Below, in pieces: positions 1-7,522 of a DNA stretch of 64,000 nt (position 1 is its first letter; every line of letters begins with the position of its first letter). The notes beneath the pieces were generated by a model. That model searched no databases. It was given only the letters and a program-made list of their open reading frames with translations, and was not told the origin of the DNA. Made by a program: the position numbers and the translations under genes. This DNA comes from Peptostreptococcaceae bacterium pGA-8 (GTDB lineage Bacteria > Bacillota > Clostridia > Peptostreptococcales > Anaerovoracaceae), in assembly GCA_900112915.1 (NCBI GenBank), contig FONK01000008.1:1-64000 (forward strand). The letters run 5' to 3'.

Positions 1-131
1 CTTAGTATCGTTCCTATATCAATTTTTATTTTACCATAGATTTCTTGCCTTCTGTATTTTGCAGCAAAGACAATGTGATAGTGGCAGCGCCATTTTGAAT
101 GTGATAAACTATTTATATCTTTATTACTCAT
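1..131 (-). CDS. tnpA: IS200/IS605-family transposase TnpA, 5' part only (cut by window edge)
   Basis: Translating the minus strand from the ATG at 131 gives about 43 residues with the hallmark N-terminus of Y1 (HUH/REP) transposases: SKWRCHYHIVFAAKYRR followed by a short basic stretch. A GGAGGG ribosome binding site lies at 141-146, nine bases upstream. In this family TnpA excises and inserts single-stranded DNA; the HUH motif and catalytic tyrosine would lie beyond position 1. The frame stays open to the edge, so I cannot say whether the gene is intact. It is transcribed away from the neighbouring tRNA cluster. Confidence 0.85.
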   Translation of the reverse strand, partial: MSNKDINSLSHSKWRCHYHIVFAAKYRRQEIYGKIKIDIGTIL

Positions 132-250
132 TTGTATAAACCCTCCTTTGGTTTTATGTGCTTGGTTGGCGAACCTTTTACATTTTACCATAGGGGGTTT
201 ATTTACTTGTAGCTAAAGCTTTTTAACCTCACCAGCATAGCTGGTGGTTA
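1..250 (-). mobile_element. Edge of an IS200/IS605-like insertion sequence
   Basis: The element comprises the tnpA start plus about 120 bases of untranslated left end. At 231-245 there is a perfect 6-bp stem with a 3-base loop (ACCAGC-ATA-GCTGGT), extended by AACC/GGTT on the outside. IS200/IS605 elements carry such subterminal hairpins, recognised by TnpA, instead of terminal inverted repeats. The exact outer end cannot be fixed by eye; 250 is an estimate. No tnpB or omega RNA is visible because the rest lies outside the window. Confidence 0.6.
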
Positions 251-253
251 ATT

Positions 254-296
254 GAGACAGCTCTCTTTCGTTCACTGTCTCCTATGCTAAAGCATA
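254..296. repeat. Two adjacent perfect hairpins between the IS element and the tRNA terminator
   Basis: GAGACAG (254-260) pairs with CTGTCTC (275-281) around a 14-base loop. Directly next to it TATGCT-AA-AGCATA (283-296) is a perfect 14-bp palindrome. Neither is followed by a clear T-tract on either strand. They could be part of the IS left end or leftover structure at the insertion point. Nothing else is visible between 132 and 300. Confidence 0.5.
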
Positions 297-300
297 TACA

Positions 301-335
301 AAATAAAAAAGTCAAAGCATATTTCGCTTTGACTT
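301..335 (-). terminator. Rho-independent terminator of the minus-strand tRNA cluster
   Basis: A 10-bp perfect stem, AAGTCAAAGC (309-318) with GCTTTGACTT (326-335), is followed on the minus strand by a run of six T and further T-rich bases (310 down to 301). It lies just after the tRNA-Cys gene and separates the tRNA operon from the IS element. Confidence 0.9.
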
Positions 336-342
336 CTTGTGT

Positions 343-417
<75 letters not shown>

Positions 418-442
418 ACATCCGAGATTACTCGAATGTAAT

Positions 443-517
443 TGGCTAGGGTAGCAGGATTCGAACCTGCGCATGACGGAATCAGAATCCGTTGCCTTAC
501 CGCTTGGCGATACCCCA
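443..517 (-). tRNA. tRNA-Gln (CTG)
   Basis: Acceptor TGGGGTA/TACCCTA with the T1-A72 pair typical of glutamine tRNA, anticodon loop TTCTGAT (anticodon CTG), T-loop TTCGAAT, encoded CCA. The other Gln isoacceptor (TTG) is in the plus-strand array at 18816. Confidence 0.93.
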
Positions 518-524
518 ACGATTT

Positions 525-601
525 TGGGGTGGATAGTGGGATTCGAACCCACGTATACAGGAGCCACAACCCTGTGTCTTAACCACTTGACGATACCCAC
601 C
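525..601 (-). tRNA. tRNA-His (GTG)
   Basis: Anticodon loop TTGTGGC (anticodon GTG). An extra 5' G (position -1, from base 601) faces C73, as in histidine tRNAs. T-loop TTCGAAT and encoded CCA. Its GUN anticodon makes it a queuosine target; queA and queH lie in this window. Confidence 0.93.
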
Positions 602-664
602 ATGATAACTGATGAAGAGACAACTGATATGATAAAATTTATCCAAGTTATATCTTAAATAAAT

Positions 665-741
665 TGGCGACCTGGAACGGGCTCGAACCGTCGACCTCCA
701 GCGTGACAGGCTGGCATTCTAACCAACTGAACTACCAGGCC
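665..741 (-). tRNA. tRNA-Asp (GTC)
   Basis: Acceptor GGCCTGG/CCAGGTC, anticodon GTC, T-loop TTCGAGC, encoded CCA. Identical over its 77 bases to the tRNA-Asp at 18235-18311 on the plus strand. Confidence 0.95.
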
Positions 742-750
742 GCATAAAAA

Positions 751-826
751 TGGTGGGCGCAATAGGGCTCGAACCTATGACCCCCTGCTTGTAAGGCAGG
801 TGCTCTCCCAGCTGAGCTATGCGCCC
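751..826 (-). tRNA. tRNA-Val (TAC)
   Basis: Acceptor GGGCGCA/TGCGCCC, anticodon TAC, T-loop TTCGAGC, encoded CCA. Identical over 76 bases to the tRNA-Val at 18149-18224. Confidence 0.95.
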
Positions 827-831
827 ACAAT

Positions 832-908
832 TGGTAGCGGCGAGTGGAGTCGAACCACCGACCTTCCGGGTATGAACCGGACGCTCTAGCCAACTAAGCT
901 ACACCGCC
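832..908 (-). tRNA. tRNA-Met (CAT), elongator type
   Basis: Anticodon loop TTCATAC (anticodon CAT). The acceptor GGCGGTG/CGCCGCT has a G1-T72 wobble, as I recall for elongator Met tRNA of Bacillus and Clostridium. It lacks the three G-C pairs of initiator anticodon stems. CCA is encoded. First gene of the minus-strand cluster. Confidence 0.88.
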
Positions 909-938
909 ATATCAATTGCGCAAATCATTGCAAGGGAT

Positions 939-967
939 ATATTAACAAAATTGAATAATATTGTCAA
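939..967 (-). promoter_or_regulatory. Promoter of the minus-strand tRNA cluster
   Basis: On the minus strand TTGACA (967-962) and TAATAT (944-939) are separated by exactly 17 bases, about 30 bases upstream of tRNA-Met. A near-consensus sigma-A promoter. Confidence 0.8.
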
Positions 968-1036
968 GCACTTTTTATGCAAAAAATCATAGCTGATTAT
1001 GTTTTTATAAAAAAACATAGCAAAAAATATTTTTAG

Positions 1037-1045
1037 TGATATAAT
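1037..1045 (+). promoter_or_regulatory. Extended -10 promoter of nudF-xerD
   Basis: TG-A-TATAAT (TG at 1037-1038, TATAAT at 1040-1045) is an extended -10 element with no clear -35. It would start transcription near 1052, which rules out the TTG at 1051 as a start codon and supports the ATG at 1090. Confidence 0.65.
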
Positions 1046-1089
1046 ATTTATTGTCAACTTTAATACAGTTTCAGCAGAGGTGGATAAAT

Positions 1090-1632
1090 ATGATATTTGT
1101 TGAGAAAACCATTGAAAGTAAGCGTATTTACGAAGGTAGAATTTTAAATTTGAGAGTGGACACTGTAAAAACCATAGACGGTGAGTCTACCAGAGAAATC
1201 ATTGAACATAATGGAGGAGCGGTAATTGCTGCAATAACAGATGATTATGAAATGCTAATGGTAAAGCAGTTTAGAAAGCCTTTGGAGAGAGTTGTTCTTG
1301 AGGCTCCGGCGGGAAAGCTTGATAAAGGAGAAAAGCCGGAGACAACTGCTTTGAGGGAGCTGAAGGAAGAAACCGGTTATACTGCTGAAAATATAAAATT
1401 TATTACCAAAATTTATCCATCTGTAGGCTATTGTCAGGAGGCGCTTTATCTCTATGTATGCACTAATTTGAAGCCGGGAGAGCCAAGCTTTGATGAAGGT
1501 GAGGCCATAGAATTATGCAAATATCCAATAGATGAGCTGGCAGAAATGGTATTAGCAGGTAAGATAGAGGATGCAAAAACGCAAGTTACTGTTTTGATAG
1601 TAAAAAGTATGATGGATAGGAATGAGCTATGA
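1090..1632 (+). CDS. nudF: ADP-ribose pyrophosphatase, Nudix hydrolase (NudF-like)
   Basis: This 180-residue protein should hydrolyse ADP-ribose to AMP and ribose 5-phosphate in the cytoplasm. A complete Nudix box runs from G75 to Y97 (G-x5-E-x7-RE-L-K-EE-T-G-Y), giving the Mg-binding glutamates. The N-terminal half (EKTIESKRIYEGRILNLRVD) matches the NudF/YqkG type. I chose the ATG at 1090 because it follows AGAGGTGG at 1075-1082; the open frame extends upstream only to a TTG at the likely transcription start. It overlaps xerD by four bases, so the two are probably translationally coupled. Confidence 0.88.
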   Translation: MIFVEKTIESKRIYEGRILNLRVDTVKTIDGESTREIIEHNGGAVIAAITDDYEMLMVKQFRKPLERVVLEAPAGKLDKGEKPETTALRELKEETGYTAENIKFITKIYPSVGYCQEALYLYVCTNLKPGEPSFDEGEAIELCKYPIDELAEMVLAGKIEDAKTQVTVLIVKSMMDRNEL

Positions 1633-2534
1633 AGTCGGATATGTTAATTGAGGAATTTTTAAAATATTTTGCAGAACAAAAATCAACATCAAAAAACACT
1701 ATAGAAGCCTATAAGAGAGATATTAATGCATTTGAAAAGTTTCTTGATTCAAGGGGTATTGGAAGTTTAACAGATGTTAACAGCGCCCATGTTGCATCGT
1801 ATCTAATGGATATGACAAAAGAAGGAAAATCCAGTGCTACAATTAATCGAAAGCTTTCGTCTGTAAGGTCATTCTATAAATACCTTGTAAGAAAGGGACT
1901 TATTCCTGTAAATCCGGCCGAAGATATTAAGGCTCCAAAGCTTCAAAGAAAAGATATAGAGGTTTTATCCATAGATGAAGTAGACAAGCTTCTATCCATG
2001 CCTGATGACAGCATTATGGGCAAAAGGGACAAGGCGATTTTGGAGGTTATGTACGCAACAGGAATCAGAGTTACTGAAGTCATTGAACTTAAGCTTAAGG
2101 ATTTAAATATGAGGATGGGGTTTGTGACCTTAGATGGACGATATGGAAAGGCTAGAATTGTGCCTATGGGAACAATTGCAAGGAAGGCTATGGATAGGTT
2201 CCTTCTGGAAGCGAGAGATTTCCTACTGAAGAATGCTGATCCGGGCGACCCGGATTCTGTTTTGTTTCCAACCTCCAGGGGCGGGAAGTTTTCGAGGCAA
2301 AGTATTTGTAAGCTGGTTACTAAATATGGAAAAAAAGCCGGTCTCGGAGATGATTTAACTCCACACATATTAAGGAACTCTATTGCTGTTCACATGCTGG
2401 ATGATGATATGGACATCGGAGTACTTCAAGAATTGCTTGGCCACGAGGATTTTAAAGCCATGAAGGCATATCAAAGTGCCACGAAAAAGAACAGAATAAA
2501 GGACGAGTATGACCAACATCATCCACGAGCATAA
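1629..2534 (+). CDS. xerD: Tyrosine recombinase XerD
   Basis: 301-residue site-specific recombinase, expected to resolve chromosome dimers at dif. An N-terminal SAM-like core-binding domain (about 1-95) precedes the catalytic domain. All six catalytic residues are visible: R147 (ATGIR), K174 (YGKAR), H246 and R249 (PHILR), H272 (LGH) and Y281 nine residues later. The residue after R249 is N where many family members have H, which is not catalytic. It starts with ATGA overlapping nudF. XerC is not in the window, and a XerC identity cannot be fully excluded from motifs alone. Confidence 0.85.
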   Translation: MKSDMLIEEFLKYFAEQKSTSKNTIEAYKRDINAFEKFLDSRGIGSLTDVNSAHVASYLMDMTKEGKSSATINRKLSSVRSFYKYLVRKGLIPVNPAEDIKAPKLQRKDIEVLSIDEVDKLLSMPDDSIMGKRDKAILEVMYATGIRVTEVIELKLKDLNMRMGFVTLDGRYGKARIVPMGTIARKAMDRFLLEARDFLLKNADPGDPDSVLFPTSRGGKFSRQSICKLVTKYGKKAGLGDDLTPHILRNSIAVHMLDDDMDIGVLQELLGHEDFKAMKAYQSATKKNRIKDEYDQHHPRA

Positions 2535-2541
2535 TTTATGC

Positions 2542-2570
2542 TTGACATTGCGATGTAATATGGATATACT
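2542..2570 (+). promoter_or_regulatory. Promoter of the ileS leader
   Basis: TTGACA (2542-2547) and TATACT (2565-2570) with a 17-base spacer lie just upstream of the T-box stem I. Expected start is near 2577. Confidence 0.75.
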
Positions 2571-2593
2571 TACAGAATAATTGAAAATATTTT

Positions 2594-2810
2594 AGACTAT
2601 GACGGAACCAGTAGCCTGGTGTAATACCCTTACAGAGAGCAGATTCAATGGTGAGAGATCTGCGGTGAAACCAACGTGAATATCACTCCTGAGTCTGACA
2701 CTTTAATGAGAGGCGCCTTGATGGAGGTAGCAACTAGGGTGGTACCGCGGTTATTTGAATAATCGTCCCTAATCGACAATTGTAACTAATTGTAGGTTAG
2801 GGATTTTTTT
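2594..2810 (+). promoter_or_regulatory. T-box riboswitch, isoleucine specifier, upstream of ileS
   Basis: Stem I is closed by AGACT (2594-2598) pairing with AGTCT (2692-2696). The specifier loop carries ATC, an Ile codon, at 2682-2684 (GTGAATATCAC). The conserved T-box AGGGTGGTACCGCG is at 2736-2749. The terminator stem TCCCTAA (about 2766-2772) pairs with TTAGGGA (2797-2803) and is followed by seven T up to 2810. Uncharged tRNA-Ile should stabilise the antiterminator and switch on ileS (and probably rlmN). No tRNA-Ile(GAT) is in this window. Confidence 0.95.
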
Positions 2811-2825
2811 ATGAAGGAGAGAGAA

Positions 2826-5800
2826 ATGTTTGAAAAATTATCAGAAAAACCTGTAGCTGATGTGCAGAATGAACAAGTACAGCTTTGGAAAAATGAAGAT
2901 ATTCTGCACAAATGTGTAACTGCAAGAGAAGGAAAGCCTAAATATGTCTTTTATGAGGGGCCGCCGACTGCCAATGGAAAGCCGGGTATTCACCATGTTA
3001 TGGCAAGGACACTTAAGGATTCGGTATGTAGGTATAAGACAATGAAAGGCTTCCAGGTTAACAGAAAGGCCGGATGGGATACACACGGACTTCCTGTTGA
3101 AATTGAAGTTGAAAAGCAGCTTAATATGAGCGGTAAGCAAGATATTGAAAAATACGGAATCAAAGAATTCAATCAAAAATGTAAGGAATCAGTTTTCACA
3201 TACACAGGAATGTGGAGAGAAATGACTGAAAGAATGGGGTATATGGTAGATCTTGATAACCCGTATATCACTCTCGACAATGATTATATTGAAAGCGGAT
3301 GGTGGATTTTAAAAGAATTCTTTGATGCGGGTCTAATTTATGAAGGTCACAAAATCCTGCCATATTGTCCAAGATGCGGAACCGGTCTTGCGTCCCACGA
3401 AGTTGCACAAGGCTATAAAGAAATAAAAACAAACACAATTACTGCAAAGTTTAAGAGAAAAGACACTGAAAATGAGTATTTCCTAGCATGGACCACTACA
3501 CCGTGGACTCTTGCGTCTAATACTGTTTTGACAGTCGGACCCGATTTCACTTATGTGCGAGCACGCATGAATGAAGGTGATGAAGAGGGGAATGTTTTCT
3601 ATGTAGCAAAGGAGCTTGCCGATAAGGTTTTAGGAGCAGGAAAGTATGAAGTTCTGGAGGAGATGAAAGGTAGCCAGCTGGAGTACATAGAGTATGAGCA
3701 GCTGATGCCTTTTGTTAAAGCTGATAAGAAAGCGTTTTTTGTAACCATAATGGACTATGTAACCATTGAAGACGGTACAGGAATAGTACATAGTGCTCCG
3801 GCCTTCGGTGAGGACGACTATCAGTGCGGAAGAAAATATGACTTACCTATGCTACAACCTGTAGATGAGCAGGGATGCTATACGGAAACACCGTGGAAGG
3901 GCCGTTTTGTAATGGAGGATGGTCTTGATATCGATATAATCAAATGGCTTGCTGCAGAAAACAAAATATTTGCAAAGGCCAAGATAGAGCACAACTATCC
4001 ACATTGCTGGAGATGTGGAACCCCATTAGTGTATTATGCAAAGCCAAGCTGGTATATTGAAATGAGCAAGCTTAAGGATCAGCTGGTGGCAAATAACAAT
4101 ACTGTAAACTGGTATCCTTCTTATGTTGGCGAAAAAAGATTTGGGAACTGGCTGTCTGATGTAAAAGACTGGGCTATTTCAAGATCAAGATACTGGGGAA
4201 CACCAATTCCGGTATGGAGATGTGAATGTGGTCATATGGAATGTATCGGAAGCAGAGAAGAGCTTGTTAATAAAGCTGTGGAGAACATAGATGAGTCAAT
4301 AGAACTTCATAGACCATATGTAGACGATGTTCATATTAAATGCGAGCATTGCGGAAAAGAAATGACAAGAATTCCGGAAGTAATGGACTGTTGGTTTGAC
4401 TCCGGAGCTATGCCTTTCGCACAGTGGCATTATCCTTTTGAGAACAAAGAAATCTTTGAGGAAAAATTATTCCCGGCTGACTTTATTTGTGAAGGAATAG
4501 ATCAAACAAGAGGTTGGTTCTATTCTCTGATGGCAATTTCTACATTTATAAAGGGCACGGCACCATATAAAAATGTTTTAGTTAACGACCTGATTTTGGA
4601 TAAAGACGGCAAGAAAATGTCAAAATCAAAGGGTAATACGGTTTCACCTTTTGAATTATTTGATAAATATGGAGCAGATGCGACAAGATGGTACTTGCTC
4701 AGCGTTTCACCTGCTTGGACTCCGACTAAATTTGACGAGGAAGGACTTAAGGATGTTGTATCAAAGTTCTTCGGTACCATAAGAAACGTCTACAATTTCT
4801 TTGTACTATACGCCAATAATGATGAATTGGATCCAAAAGACTGCTTTGTAGATTATGCCGAAAGACCTGAACTGGACAGATGGATACTTTCAAAATACAA
4901 TAAGCTCGTGAAAGAGACAACTGAATTCATGGATGAATATGATCATATGAAAAGTGTGCGGGCTATGACAGAATTTGTATCTGAAGATTTATCAAATTGG
5001 TATATAAGAAGAGCAAGAAGAAGATTTTATGCTGAAGACTTAACGGCGGATAAGAAGAGTGTCTATGCAACTACATACGAAGTTCTGGTTGGTGTGGCAA
5101 AGCTGATTGCACCGTTTGCACCTTTTATCTCAGATGAAATCTTTACAAAGCTTACAGGTGAAGAAACTGTTCATGTCGCATATTTTCCGGAAGCTGACCT
5201 ATCATTAATTGATGAAAAGGTTGAGGAGAGAATGGATTTGGTTAGAAGCCTGGTTACCTTGGGAAGAGGAACCAGAGAAAAAGAGAGAATAAAGGTTAGA
5301 CAGCCTTTATCAGAAATCCTTGTAGACGGAAAATATGAGGAAACAATTTCAGATTTAACTCCACTTATCTTGGAAGAACTCAATGTCAAGGAAGTAGTTT
5401 TTGAAAAAGAGCTTGGCAAGTTTATGAACTTTAAGCTGAAGCCTAACTTTAAGGTTGCGGGTCCTGTATTAGGCAGCAAAATAAAGGCATTCGGAGCAGC
5501 TCTTGCTAAGGAGAATGCAGCTGAGGTTGCGGCTCAGCTGGAACAGAACAATACCTTTACATTAAATCTCGAGGGTGAAGATTTCCAAATTGAAAAGGAT
5601 TTTGTAGATGTTCAAATTCAGGCAAAGGATGGATTTGCTGTTGCTATGGAAAATAATGTATTTACCATTTTGGATACTACAATTACTCCGGAGCTGGAAA
5701 ATGAAGGCTTAGCAAGAGAATTGATTTCAAAAGTTCAGCAGCTGAGAAAGCAGCATGACTTCATGATGATGGATAACATTAAGATAAAAATTGAAGCAGA

Positions 5801-5942
5801 TGAGGCTGTTAAAAAGGCGGTATCAGAACATAGAAATTATATAATGTCAGAGACACTTGCCGTTGATATTATAGAAAAAGAAGTTTCAGATACTTATGAC
5901 TTAAACGGTCATAAGACAGGAATTGATGTAGAAAGAATTTAA
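2826..5942 (+). CDS. ileS: Isoleucyl-tRNA synthetase, type 2 (eukaryote-like)
   Basis: 1038-residue class I synthetase that charges tRNA-Ile and edits valine. The signature region is PPTANGKPGIHH, so the usual HxGH reads GIHH (about residues 54-57). KMSKS is intact (GKKMSKSKGN). The editing domain includes a TTPWTL block. The long C-terminus lacks the zinc-finger end of type 1 enzymes, which with the GxHH signature suggests IleRS2, the class often tolerant of mupirocin. I start at ATG 2826, preceded by AAGGAGA (2814-2820); the upstream in-frame ATG at 2811 abuts the T-box terminator and has no ribosome binding site. rlmN follows after one base. Confidence 0.93.
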   Translation: MFEKLSEKPVADVQNEQVQLWKNEDILHKCVTAREGKPKYVFYEGPPTANGKPGIHHVMARTLKDSVCRYKTMKGFQVNRKAGWDTHGLPVEIEVEKQLNMSGKQDIEKYGIKEFNQKCKESVFTYTGMWREMTERMGYMVDLDNPYITLDNDYIESGWWILKEFFDAGLIYEGHKILPYCPRCGTGLASHEVAQGYKEIKTNTITAKFKRKDTENEYFLAWTTTPWTLASNTVLTVGPDFTYVRARMNEGDEEGNVFYVAKELADKVLGAGKYEVLEEMKGSQLEYIEYEQLMPFVKADKKAFFVTIMDYVTIEDGTGIVHSAPAFGEDDYQCGRKYDLPMLQPVDEQGCYTETPWKGRFVMEDGLDIDIIKWLAAENKIFAKAKIEHNYPHCWRCGTPLVYYAKPSWYIEMSKLKDQLVANNNTVNWYPSYVGEKRFGNWLSDVKDWAISRSRYWGTPIPVWRCECGHMECIGSREELVNKAVENIDESIELHRPYVDDVHIKCEHCGKEMTRIPEVMDCWFDSGAMPFAQWHYPFENKEIFEEKLFPADFICEGIDQTRGWFYSLMAISTFIKGTAPYKNVLVNDLILDKDGKKMSKSKGNTVSPFELFDKYGADATRWYLLSVSPAWTPTKFDEEGLKDVVSKFFGTIRNVYNFFVLYANNDELDPKDCFVDYAERPELDRWILSKYNKLVKETTEFMDEYDHMKSVRAMTEFVSEDLSNWYIRRARRRFYAEDLTADKKSVYATTYEVLVGVAKLIAPFAPFISDEIFTKLTGEETVHVAYFPEADLSLIDEKVEERMDLVRSLVTLGRGTREKERIKVRQPLSEILVDGKYEETISDLTPLILEELNVKEVVFEKELGKFMNFKLKPNFKVAGPVLGSKIKAFGAALAKENAAEVAAQLEQNNTFTLNLEGEDFQIEKDFVDVQIQAKDGFAVAMENNVFTILDTTITPELENEGLARELISKVQQLRKQHDFMMMDNIKIKIEADEAVKKAVSEHRNYIMSETLAVDIIEKEVSDTYDLNGHKTGIDVERI

Positions 5943-5943
5943 A

Positions 5944-6969
5944 ATGATTGACCTTAGATCCGTAAATAAAGAAGAATTGGAATCCATGGTTGTAGAGCTG
6001 GGATTTCCTAAATTCAGAGCAGATCAAGTTATGAAATGGATTTTCAAGGGTAAAAACAGTTTCCGGGACATGACAAATGTTCCGGATTCTTTAAAATTAT
6101 CCCTTGAGAAAATAGCATATATAGAGCATTTAGAGCTTGTAAGGATGCAGGTTTCCGAGATAGACGGCACTAAGAAGGCGCTATTTAGACTTTCTGATGG
6201 AAATATGATAGAAAGCGTTTTTATGAAGTATAAATTTGGAAACACTATTTGCGTGTCTTCTCAAGCAGGATGCAGAATGGGCTGTGTTTTTTGTGCATCC
6301 GGTAAGCTGGGTCTAGCTCGAAATTTAACACCTGGTGAGATGATTTCTCAAATTTTAGACATGGAAAATGCTACAGGAGAAAAAATCAACCATATTGTTA
6401 TGATGGGAACCGGCGAACCTTTTGATAATTACGAAAATATGGCTAAGTTTATAAGGCTGGCAAACGCTAAAGATGGGCTTGGAATTGGAATGAGGAACAT
6501 TACCGTTTCAACATGCGGAATTGTGCCTAGAATTAAAGATTTTGCCGAGGAGTTTAATCAAGTTAATCTGGCAATATCTCTTCATGCTTTTGATAATGAT
6601 GCAAGAAGCAGTATTATGCCAATTAACAAAAAATATCCACTGGAAGAACTTGTAAGAGCATGTAAGGATTACAACAGGCTGACAGGACGAAGAATTACCT
6701 TTGAATATACCCTGATTAAAGATGTAAATGATGATATTAAAGCAGCTAAAAAATTGGTATCATTGCTGAAGGGTGTTCATTGTCATATCAATTTAATTCC
6801 ACTCAATCGAGTTGTTGAAAGCGGCCTTGATACTATTTCTAGAGACAGAGCAAAGGAATTTGCTGACAGCATTGAAAGCATGGGAATTCCGGCCACAGTT
6901 AGGCGTGAATTAGGCTCTGATATTGACGGTGCATGTGGACAGCTGAGGCTGTCAAAAAATATAAATTGA
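5944..6969 (+). CDS. rlmN: 23S rRNA (adenine-2503-C2)-methyltransferase RlmN
   Basis: 341-residue radical SAM enzyme that methylates A2503 of 23S rRNA and, in some bacteria, A37 of tRNAs. The radical SAM cluster motif CRMGCVFC gives C110, C114 and C117. The conserved C-terminal cysteine (DGACGQLR, C331) and the MGTGEPFDN segment are present. The N-terminal domain (LGFPKFRADQVMKWI) is typical. The ATG is one base after the ileS stop with only a weak AGAAAG upstream, suggesting coupling to ileS. In many Firmicutes rlmN sits between rsmB and prpC; here that position is empty. Confidence 0.95.
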   Translation: MIDLRSVNKEELESMVVELGFPKFRADQVMKWIFKGKNSFRDMTNVPDSLKLSLEKIAYIEHLELVRMQVSEIDGTKKALFRLSDGNMIESVFMKYKFGNTICVSSQAGCRMGCVFCASGKLGLARNLTPGEMISQILDMENATGEKINHIVMMGTGEPFDNYENMAKFIRLANAKDGLGIGMRNITVSTCGIVPRIKDFAEEFNQVNLAISLHAFDNDARSSIMPINKKYPLEELVRACKDYNRLTGRRITFEYTLIKDVNDDIKAAKKLVSLLKGVHCHINLIPLNRVVESGLDTISRDRAKEFADSIESMGIPATVRRELGSDIDGACGQLRLSKNIN

Positions 6970-6971
6970 TG

Positions 6972-7000
6972 TTGAAAGATTATAGAGTATAAGCTATAAT
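6972..7000 (+). promoter_or_regulatory. Promoter of the small P-loop gene
   Basis: TTGAAA (6972-6977) and TATAAT (6995-7000) separated by 17 bases, directly after rlmN and 31 bases before the start codon. Confidence 0.75.
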
Positions 7001-7031
7001 ATATTAAAATATAAATTTGGAGGACATGGCT

Positions 7032-7454
7032 ATGGTAAAATTATTAGTTGGACATAAAGGTTCAGGTAAAACTAAGCAAATGATCGATCTTGCCAATGAA
7101 AAGGTAGAGAGCAGCAAGGGTAGTGTCATATTCATTAATAAAAATTCAAGATTGATGTATGACCTTAAATATAGAATCCGTGTCGTGTGCATGGAAGATT
7201 ACGAGCATATAACTAACAGTGATGAATATATTGGTTTTATCTATGGTATCATAAGCTCGGATCACGATATTGAAACTATTTTTATTGACAGCATTCTAAA
7301 GCATGCGGACTTCACTTTAGGAGATCTTCCTGAATTCCTGACTAGACTTAAGAATATTTCTAAGAACTATGGCATGGACTTTGTAGTTAGCTTAAGTGCT
7401 GATTTGGAAGAGATGATTGGTGTAGATTTCGCAGATTACGAAGTTTTAAACTAA
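7032..7454 (+). CDS. Small P-loop NTP-binding protein, function unknown
   Basis: 140 residues beginning MVKLLVGHKGSGKTKQM. A Walker A motif (GHKGSGKT, about residues 7-14) is followed by a possible Walker B (ETIFIDSIL) and a late VVSLSAD strand, so the fold resembles a minimal RecA/thymidine-kinase-like ATPase core. There is no membrane segment. It has its own promoter (6972-7000) and terminator (7479-7505), so it is probably a single-gene unit. The ATG at 7032 has GGAGG (7019-7023) at good spacing; an ATG at 7026 is too close. Similar clostridial proteins are sometimes labelled PilT-like on weak grounds; I do not assign a function. Confidence 0.8.
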   Translation: MVKLLVGHKGSGKTKQMIDLANEKVESSKGSVIFINKNSRLMYDLKYRIRVVCMEDYEHITNSDEYIGFIYGIISSDHDIETIFIDSILKHADFTLGDLPEFLTRLKNISKNYGMDFVVSLSADLEEMIGVDFADYEVLN

Positions 7455-7478
7455 TAAAAAATATTTGATGGAATTTAG

Positions 7479-7505
7479 AGCCGGTTGCGTATAACCGGCT
7501 TTTTA
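7479..7505 (+). terminator. Rho-independent terminator
   Basis: AGCCGGTT (7479-7486) pairs with AACCGGCT (7493-7500) and is followed by TTTT. It ends the P-loop gene; the next gene starts 18 bases further on. Confidence 0.9.
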
Positions 7506-7522
7506 TGTAGGAGAATTTCAAT

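Noticed and set aside
1051-1089. TTG start of the nudF frame
   Set aside because: It lies at the likely transcription start and has no ribosome binding site; the ATG at 1090 does.
2811-2825. Upstream ATG of ileS
   Set aside because: It abuts the T-box terminator U-run, and the AAGGAGA site lies downstream of it.
2841-3176. Minus-strand frames inside ileS and other large genes
   Set aside because: They are shadows of strongly conserved genes on the other strand and lack ribosome binding sites.
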